Assembly: GCA_015039465.1 (NCBI GenBank)
Contig: MU130695.1
Span: 420,394-484,393 of the forward strand
From: Phlegmacium glaucopus
Lineage: Eukaryota > Basidiomycota > Agaricomycetes > Agaricales > Cortinariaceae
Length of the DNA: 64,000 nucleotides
Direction: 5' to 3'
Shown: positions 56,601 to 64,000 of the stretch, one piece after another
Numbering within the stretch: position 1 is the first letter of the stretch
How the letters are laid out: each line of letters opens with the position of its first letter
Made by a program: the position numbers and the translations under genes
The notes under the pieces: generated by a model
Told to the model about the DNA's origin: nothing
Databases searched by the model: none
The model's input: only the letters and a program-made list of their open reading frames with translations

Positions 56601-59600
56601 GCCTTCTTCGTCCTATAGGCTGTGCGTAAACCTTTTACAACCTCACTTTCTGAGTTCTCACCTGCTGCGTCCTACAGGAAGTGCGTAAATTCTTTCCAAC
56701 CTTCGCCTTCTGAGTACCAATCTCCCGTCGTCTTCATCCTATAGAAAGTGCATAAATCTTTCCAATCTCGCCTTCTGACTACTGACCTGCCGTCATCTTT
56801 GTCCTATAGAAAGTGCATAAACTCTCCTTCCAACCTTGCATGCTGAGTACTGACATCCCATCATCTTCATCCTGTAGAAAGTGTGTAAATTCCTTTCCAA
56901 CCTTGTTTCTTGACCACTGACCTCCCGTCATATTCATCCTATAGGCTGTGCGTAAACTCTATCCAACCTTTCTTCCTGAGTACTGACCTGCTGTTATCTG
57001 TGTCCTATAGGAAGTGAGTAAACTCCTTCCAACCTCGCCTCCTGAGCTCTTCACTTGCCGTCGCCTTCGTCCTATAGGAAGTGCATCAATACCTCATAAC
57101 CCTGCTTTCTGAGCACTGACCTCCCGTTGTCTTCGTCCTATAGAAAGTACGTAACTTCTTTCCAACCTCGCTCCTGAGTACTGACCTGTCATCATCGTCA
57201 TCCTATAGAGAGTGTGCAATTTCTTTCCGACGTCTCTTCCTGAATATTGACCTCCTGTCATCTTTGTCCTGTAGGCTGTGTGTAAATTCTTCCTAACCTC
57301 GCTTCCTGAGCACTGACCTGCCGTCCTCTTCGTCCTCTAGGCTGTACGTAAACTCTTTCCAACCTTACCTCCTGAGTTTCACGTGCCATCATCTTCGTCC
57401 TGTAGGAAGTGCGTGAATTCTTTCCAATGTTACAGTCGCTTCTGAGTACTGACCTGCCGTCATCTTTGTCCTATAGGAAGTGTGTAAATTCCTTCCAACA
57501 TCGCCTCCCGAGTACTGACCTTCGTCCCATAGGAAGTGCGCGAATTCTTTCTAACCTTGTCTCCTGAGTTCTCACCTACCGTCATCTACCTGCTGTAGGC
57601 TGTGTGTAAATTCTTTCCAACCTCGCTTCCTGAGTACTGACCTCCCATCATCTTCATGCTATAGAGAGTGTGTAAATTCTTTCCAACCTCGCTTCCTGAG
57701 ACTGACCAGCCATCATCTTCGTGGTATAGGCTGTGTGTACATTCTTTCCAACCTAACCTCCTGAGAACTGACCTGCCAGCTTCTTCGTCCTATAGAAAGT
57801 GCGTAAACTGTTTCTAACCTCACCTGAGTTCTGACCTGCCGTCATCTTCGTCCTATAGGAAGTGTGTAATTCTTTCCAACTTCGCCTTCTGAGTACTGAC
57901 TTCCCGTCATCTTTGTCCTATAGAAAGTGCGTAAATTCTTCCCAACCTCACCTTCTGAGTACTGACCTCCCGTCATCTTCGTCCTATAGAAAGTCTGTGA
58001 ACTCTATCCAACCTCGCCTCCTGAGCACTGACATCCATCAACTTCATTCTATAGAAAGTCCGTAATGTCTTTCAGCCCTTGTCTTCTTGGAAATGTTCTT
58101 ATGTCTTTCTTTTTAATCAGAGAGTGTGTACTGTCTTTCCATATTTGTTGTTAAACTTGAACCTGCCGTTATTTTCACTCTCCAGGAAGTACGTCATCTT
58201 GCCTATGAAGCAATGACAGCAGTATTGACTGCTTCATTCTAGGAAGTAATCTCTCTTCTTGTCTCATTGGTCAGCACTTTCGAAGAAATAACTTGCTTTC
58301 AATATTAACCCATTGTCACAGCAAATTGTCTAACTTGTTCATAGACTAGAAAGGCAGTCCTGCAACGAGTTCAGGAGTTACAGCAGGAGCTCCAAAGTCT
58401 AGAGTTACATAAGCAGGGGCAAGCAGCCACACAAAGGTATGAGAAACAACACGTTCAGGAACAGCTCAAACCTGGCGCTAGTGCAAGGCGTACGGAGCAA
58501 TCCGCAAGGGTATTGATTGCTGGTGCCGAGTATGAACGGGCGATCTCTTGGGCAAGTATTTCTTTAGACTCCTTGACTATATTTTATAAATTACATTCCA
58601 TTTTGATGGTCGCAGCGATGCACTGAGCAGAGGAAAGGATCCTCAATCTTTTATTCTAACGAACACAGTGACACACCCTATGTCATATTCATATATGACA
58701 CTTACCTCATTGCCGAATATCGCCTTCTATCATTCAAAGACACCAATTTACCCACTCAGGTACGTTTAATTCTTGCTCGCAGCTTGCTCATCGTTTAATG
58801 ATTGTACCCTAAGATGTTTCTGCGCCTATCTCAATCCGTTCTAGCAGCTCACAACGATGGAATTATACTTGGACCACACCTCAATTTTGTTATTCTGTTA
58901 TTCTGTTGCTTATTTACCAAATCTCACTTTGCCCTTGGTAGGGAAATACAAGTTGCGATGTGTCGAAAAGCAGTAATGGTCTCCCGTGTGTGACATTCAA
59001 CAATCTCCCACCACCCACGTCCCCAACTGGTCCGCCTCCACTGCCTCCGAAGTGGGATGTTCCTGGTTTGAACACCAACTTGCCTGCAAGTACGAAGGAA
59101 TCAGATATTTATACTGCACCGCTTGTGCTATTCCAAGTTTGTATTTATTCAATTCTCAATTGTTCCACTTTTGATGAATCTCATTCTAGCTTGTCGAACA
59201 CGTAGAGAATATTGTTCATGTATCCAAGGAGAAGTCATCATGCAAGGAGAAGTCATCATGCAAGGAGAAGTCATCACGCCAGAGTGGCACCTATGAAATC
59301 GAGTACAGCAGTCTTGTATCCCCGAACGAAATACCGTTCCCATCCGACAAACCTGAGATCCCCAACATTATCAAGGAGAACAAGCCCCTTCTCCGGATTG
59401 TAAATCAATGTTTATCGCCTCATCCTGCTCAGCGTCCGACTGCTGCAGCCTTATGCAAGATGCTCCGCGACTTGTGTAGGTCATCCATTGTCCGTCTTGC
59501 TGGACTGGATATTTTGAAGTCGTGAGTAGTTTTATGCACCCAGATATCGCATCTGGTTACTGACATACTCTATGATTTACAGAACTGTCTCAATGTTCAA

Positions 59601-59616
59601 TAGGGTGATGCCTTGA
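53634..59616 (+). CDS. Array-pseudokinase gene C
   Basis: ATG 53634-53636; the first donor may be GTCCAG or the GTCATG six bases later, both phase 0. About 69 single-codon exons follow, then exons 58243-58269 (EVISLLVSL, with GTA ATC in place of GTG ATT, synonymous), 58345-58551 (coiled coil, TRKAVLQRV...), 58616-58759, 58814-58888, 58942-59136, 59190-59521 and 59583-59616 (TGA stop). The intron after 58551 starts GCAAGT, a GC-AG intron. The exon 59190-59521 is 36 bp longer than in A and B because of an in-frame tandem triplication of an 18-bp unit encoding CKEKSS. HRD and DFG are absent as in A and B. Its array units are the most diverse. Confidence 0.6.
53637..58242 (+). repeat. Array C: ~69 diverse intron-like units with one-codon exons
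   Basis: Same unit as arrays A and B but with far more sequence variety, so less recent homogenisation. Donors include GTGCGT, GTGTGT, GTACGT, GTGGGT, GTATGT, GTGAGT (near 57013) and GTAAGT (near 55573); acceptors include TATAG, TGTAG, TCTAG, ACATAG and GCATAG; branch motifs vary among CTGAC, CTGAT, TTGAC, CTAAC and CTCAC. Triplets include TCT, CTC, TTG, TCG, GCC, GCG, AAG, GAG and GGA besides the common ones, none a stop. The last six or so (AAA, AAA, AAA, AGA, GAA) match A and B. Confidence 0.85.
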
Positions 59617-60149
59617 TAGCGTGCCTTCAACAGCGTTTCTGTGCTGGGTCCATTTGGGAAGCGATCACTCGAGGTGAGCTTCAATGGGTGCAAAGGGCAG
59701 CTGGGGAGGTAATAGGCACTGGAGTAGTGCATATGAATGTACTAGTAATGCCCATCAAATATTTGGCTTCAGAGGACAATAAATTTGATACGAAAATAAA
59801 ATATGGTCTCTTTGTTCATGTTCAGCGGAACTCTTCCTTACCATTTCGGAGGTTGATGTATATTAATAGATATCCATATAGACGTATAACGAGCTTCAGA
59901 ATTGGAATTGCTCTTGATTGGCAATTATTGAATGATATAAATTGCCCGAGTCAGATGTAGTAAAATGGAAAACACGCACTTGTGACATTCATGTTGGAGC
60001 CTCTAACGACGCAGCATTCCTAGTAGTTTAATGCGGATCACTCTCATTGGATTATTTTACTGAGATTTATTCTCTAGTACTGATTCGTATCAGCTTTTCC
60101 AGCGCTGTCCTCATTTCTGTGCGCTCTCTTGCCCTGCCTCTATTTTATC
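59617..60149. other. Spacer after gene C
   Basis: Family spacer. A 115-codon open frame (59613-59960, with WEAITRGELQWVQRAAGEV) overlaps it. The corresponding frames in the other copies are interrupted, so it may be a decayed downstream exon or chance. Confidence 0.4.
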
Positions 60150-60720
60150 ATCACACTATTGAACTTCGATTCAGTTCTAGTTGATGGTATCGACGGCATC
60201 CTGGGGTGTGTTTGAAGGTAACCGTGCCGCATGCATGCATCCTTATAATATCGTTTCCACCTTCCAAATTTGATATTCCGACTTGAGAGTTTCTTTCGAG
60301 GTTGCATTGAACTTCTCGTTCTGCCCGGAGTCGAAGTAGACGCTGACATTGATCCTGAATTCCAATTATCGGCGCAGGAGTACGCCAAGATTCTGTTGGG
60401 CGACAAGGGAAGGAAGGTAAAATAGGAGCCGCCGAAAGCCATAAAATATGAAGGTAGATTCTCTGGTGTGGCGTTTGCAGGTGAATTCGGGATGCATTAC
60501 GACTTGAGTTGGTACGACAGGAATTTGTAGATTGCAATTTGAGTGAGCGTAAACCTCTGATTCGTCGTCCAAATTGCTAGAAATCGGACGATAAACCGCC
60601 GCCGTCGTTACATGTATTGTTGAACGGTGGGAGCGAACGACACCAACACCCATCCGACGAGAGGAGCAGCCCTTTTGGATATGGAGAAAGGTAAACCCCA
60701 ACTTGATGCGGACGTTACCA
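60150..60720 (-). pseudogene. Gene X copy D fragment
   Basis: Contains counterparts of the gene X 3' end: FRINVSVYF-type block (about 60350-60270) and the tail NLDDESEVY..NLQIPVVPTQVVMHPEFT (60480-60600). It stops at about 60760 where the homology ends, so the tandem array of gene pairs terminates here. Confidence 0.5.
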
Positions 60721-61346
60721 GTAGCTATAGATGGAGGAATCTCCCATGCGGAGATAGAGGTTTAGAGACAGATGGACTGTAAAACGACAAAAATAAGTTG
60801 AATTTGATGGACAGATCGGGGTATAACTTCAAACTGACTTTGTTGACCGAGAACTTTTGCTTATCAACGAATCAATAATGATCATCAAGTGGTCAAGGGT
60901 AATCTTTCGTCAATGTATCTTTGTCCCATACAACGAGTTCAACATCACTCAGAGAAAGACAGATTACTTTGCCAGGAGTCAAGGAGATTCCAAGGAAGGC
61001 ATAGTAGAATTAATTAGTCTTCTGTAAGCAAACTCCAATATTCCGTATTGATGATAGATAAGTCGATCACTTCATATGGCGTCTGCTACGAGTCGCGCCC
61101 TCGATACTGGTGTTCCCACAATTGTTATGAATATAGCACTAAATACCAAGCGTAAAGATCATTAAATAAGGATAAAAGAATTGAACAAGAGATAAGGTAA
61201 AATAAAAGAAGTGACCATACAAAATCCGATTCCTTAGCCTATTTCTTTTTCACCTTGTCCCTGCGCTCATGACATCACTCCCAGCCAACTTCGTTCCCTT
61301 AGCCAGCCCGAACTAACAAAGAGAAAAACTCCATGGGAGATGATCT
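60721..61346. other. Spacer without gene
   Basis: After a short match to gene X flanks (GTTACCAGTAGCTATAGATGG), nothing recognisable. Unique sequence begins here, marking the right edge of the duplicated region. Confidence 0.5.
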
Positions 61347-62338
61347 TTAGGCATTTTCTTCGTAGATAGGTGGAGGTTCAACCAAAACTAGACGCGACTG
61401 TGTGCGAACATTCTTGTTTGATGATGATGGTGTAGTGATGTCTGATGATGGTGGTGTAGGTGTTATACTAGTGTTTGAAGATGGTACAGATCTGGGACGG
61501 TATTCCCACATATCAGGAACTGACGGATTTGAAGCAAGTCGTATGAAAGGCTCGACTGTAGGGTTACATCATTTGACAGTCATAGTGAGTGATGTGAGAA
61601 GGGAGTGAGAGTGAAGAAACACACCAAGAGTAGAAGGGTCATCGTCATCAATAACAATAGTTGGACGGCGGCGGCGACGGCGACGAAGATAGAGAAAACC
61701 AAACACAAGCAGGCAGATCACTGCAATACCTCCCAGCGTCCCTCCTACAATTGCTGCAATTGGCGGGTGGTTTGATGATGGTTGGGTATTGTTTTGAGGT
61801 TGATTGGTACTTTGTGGTGAGGTCGTTGTCGTCACTTGTGCAGAGACTGTTGACGATGATGAGACTGTCGATGACGATGAGACTGTCGACGACGATGTTG
61901 AGCCTGGGAGATCGGTAGTAATAGCAAAGTAATCCAGCCAAAGCCAGTCGAGGTCATTGACATTAGTGAGCAGGAAGGAATGGTTTCCAGCGGACAGGGG
62001 TGGTGATTGGAAGAAAAGTTGTCTATATAGCTGTGTTGTAGGAGTTGGGACGTTCGTTAGGGCTACTGAGCCACCATCCACGACAGTAGTAAAGGCGACA
62101 GTAGTATTAGGACCAGGGCTCCCATAGACAGCGATGGAGACACCTGCGGAAAAGAGCTGAGTTTAATTTTTGTGTACAATGTCTGGATTATACCGTTAAA
62201 CTGAAGAGTAACCGTCGACCCTTTGCTCCGACTGAGCGACGAAGTGTCATTGTAATGCGATGATGGAGCTTGATAATGAGTCCAACCAGAACCGTACACA
62301 AGAGTGGGATCTTGGTCGTCGATCACCACAACGGCCAT
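61347..62338 (-). CDS. Single-pass membrane protein with N-terminal galactose-binding-like domain (three exons)
   Basis: Exons 62338-62194, 62143-61625 and 61555-61347 join to 290 residues; introns of 50 and 69 nt have GTATAA and GTGTGT donors and CAG acceptors. Residues 1-125 (MAVVVIDDQDPTLVYGSGW ... FNGVSIAVYGSPG ... DLDWLWLDYFAITT) form the lectin-like beta domain common to a large agaricomycete family. A Ser/Thr-rich stalk follows (about 129-172), then a transmembrane helix (about 177-201), seven Arg (202-208) and a cytoplasmic tail ending PPPIYEENA. No classical signal peptide is seen; the family usually starts like this. Likely a cell-surface protein with unknown ligand. No lesions; codon use is ordinary. 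Confidence 0.85.
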
Positions 62339-64000
62339 AACTGATGTACAGGGGGTGTTGGGAAGGAAAGAGGTTAGTCTAAGTATACAAAGACAAACGT
62401 GACAAGAATCTGATGGAATCATCTGACAACACACGAGGCTTGTTTGTCTAAACCGGTACCGCTACAATCTCTGTGCAAACACAATACTCTCCACAACTGT
62501 TCTCATTATGTTAAACATTTGCTGTTATGTGGGCGGAAAGGTGGCCCAAGGATCATAAAAACTACCCGGAGCAGGCAATTTTTTTTAAAAAGGGTCAACC
62601 GCCAAAATTGAACCGAGAAAAACATATGTAGATTTGGGCAGCTTATACCTTTGCATTTGACATTGTGATATTCAGTTTCAACTGTTGACGCACTACAAAA
62701 CAAACAATCATTCTTTCCACTGTTATAGGTCAACATCCAATCATTACTACAGGGGTAGTCAATCGTGCCTGGAACAAAAGAGTTTATTTACTATGCGGAT
62801 CTATAGGAAAGCCTCCGAATCAATCACCATAGAAGGATTGGAATTTCTTACGGCTTTAGATAACGTGAGCCATTCTCTCTATTCGTCCTGTATTAGGACC
62901 TAGATTGGAAGAGGTAAACCGATTTTTATCTGCCTTTACAAGGGACATCACTGTAAGAATCGACGTGAGTGATTGTGGAGCTCGTTGAGGACTGTTTTAG
63001 AACTCGGGACTTTTAACCTCTTCAAGAATCCCACATTCACACGCATAATTTAAATCCCAGCGCTCATTGATCAGTGTAGTTCATAGTTATACTAAGTAGA
63101 TACACTACGTCAGCTTGTGAAAGGCCTGTGTCCCACAGGCGAAGTCCGTTATTCACAGGCTACCGGAGCCGCTATGTAACAATTAGCGGCGGTCATCACA
63201 ACTCCCGACATCCGAGTAATTTAATGGAAAAGTATAGCTGGCCAGGGAGAGCAAATACTCCATAAGATGAAAGCAAAGTATCAGCCTACTAACGGTGTAC
63301 CGGTGAACCGAGAGAGACTCGTTAGAGATCGAGTCTCAACACTGGGTGAGTACAAACTCACAAAAAGTTCAACTTTCGTAATTGAATTTCGAAGGTGGTT
63401 TCGAGTACCCTGCTTCTGCTTACACTGCTGTCGACAGGTCAGACTAAATATCCTGCCCTCTAGAATTATGATTCGATAACATGCATGGGCCAAGCTAATT
63501 TAAATCAACAACCGTTTGTCGAGGCCATCACTCAAAAAGGCGGACCTCTAATAATCAGAGTCCGCCTGCCGAGAGTAATTAAGAACTTATCTCCGCTTCA
63601 ATGTCCTCCTCGTTTGATCTCTACAAAGTGTGTATTTTTACCGTTTAGGCCTGATAATCGATATGAAAACGGGTGTTCTCCTATTTCACCCCCCTACTTC
63701 CACCCACCCATGCAACCTTACAAGCTTGAAATTCGTTGGATTCGAGATAGGGCTGCACATACCAGATGTTAATAATCAGGACCCACGGAACGGGGAACAC
63801 CTCAGTTTGTCATGTCACCTCATATGGACTTGTCAGTGCTTAAAAATGTCTTGATGTTATTTTGGTTTTAAATAGACAGTATTTTGGGGCCTTGTCCTAA
63901 AAACCATCTACATGGAAAGAATGCATTCCGGTTTGTTTCGTCCCGCTACCACTTCACTTGCTGCGTAGCTCACAACAAGCTCACCTTTCACACGTTTTAT
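62339..64000. other. Right-edge region without a supported gene
   Basis: Only short open frames, none with coding character. Three perfect or near-perfect hairpins: GCCTGTG-TCC-CACAGGC (63124-63140), GCCGCTA...TAGCGGC (63168-63190) and AGGCGGACCTCT...AGAGTCCGCCT (63539-63568). They could be ends of small inverted-repeat elements or chance. Confidence 0.4.

Noticed and set aside
63100..63570. Hairpins near the right edge as structured RNAs
   Set aside because: Short stems without other support; noted only as possible inverted-repeat remnants.

Overview
The window looks like nuclear DNA of a filamentous basidiomycete (an agaricomycete, inferred). The evidence is dense short introns of about 50-70 nt with GTRNGT donors and CTNAY branch points, a single-pass membrane protein type common in mushrooms, and a mobile-element set typical of that group: KDZ, Plavaka, a DIRS-like retroelement, a Ty3/gypsy chromovirus and a non-LTR element. 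There are no rRNA genes, CRISPR arrays or bacterial operons. Most short open frames in the window are shadows of repeats.

Layout. 1-2069: minus-strand DIRS-like retroelement (RT start, zinc-knuckle ORF, Gag). 2349-2927: small spliced four-helix membrane protein. 3091-3923: broken two-exon gene with a remote gasdermin-like look. 4131-5071: 3' remnant of a pseudokinase gene (copy 0). 5440-13122: divergent pair A, an unknown minus-strand gene X and a plus-strand array-pseudokinase gene. 13641-19016: Plavaka (CACTA-like) remnant with nested MITE. 19379-26290: MITE, Gag fragments, BTB pseudogene, Mutator-like foldback element and chromovirus integrase. 26290-35710: one decayed non-LTR retrotransposon split by four later insertions. 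36210-41410: complete KDZ transposon with an 8-bp target duplication. 41411-50517: pair B. 51290-59616: pair C. 60150-60720: remnant of a fourth gene X. 61347-62338: intact three-exon membrane protein. The last 1.6 kb shows no gene.

The main discovery is the array-pseudokinase family. Each of genes A, B and C starts at an ATG followed by an array of about 60-66 bp units. Each unit reads as a roughly 60-nt intron (donor GTRNGT, branch CTGAC-like, acceptor YAG) plus exactly one 3-nt exon. Reading by eye I find about 38, 88 and 69 such units in A, B and C. None of the roughly 195 triplets is a stop, although about 25 different triplets occur. All introns are phase 0, and the frame runs on into a 9-codon exon, a coiled-coil exon and a kinase-like domain lacking HRD and DFG. 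The predicted N-terminus is a Glu/Ala/Arg/Lys/Leu-rich helix built one codon per exon. I know of no described precedent for this. Whether the cell splices it this way needs transcript data.

The locus is a tandem array of ~9-10 kb divergent gene pairs, later split by about 28 kb of transposons between copies A and B. Decay of the retroelements is marked by in-frame stops that are almost all TGA, as expected from CGA or TGG mutating at cytosines.
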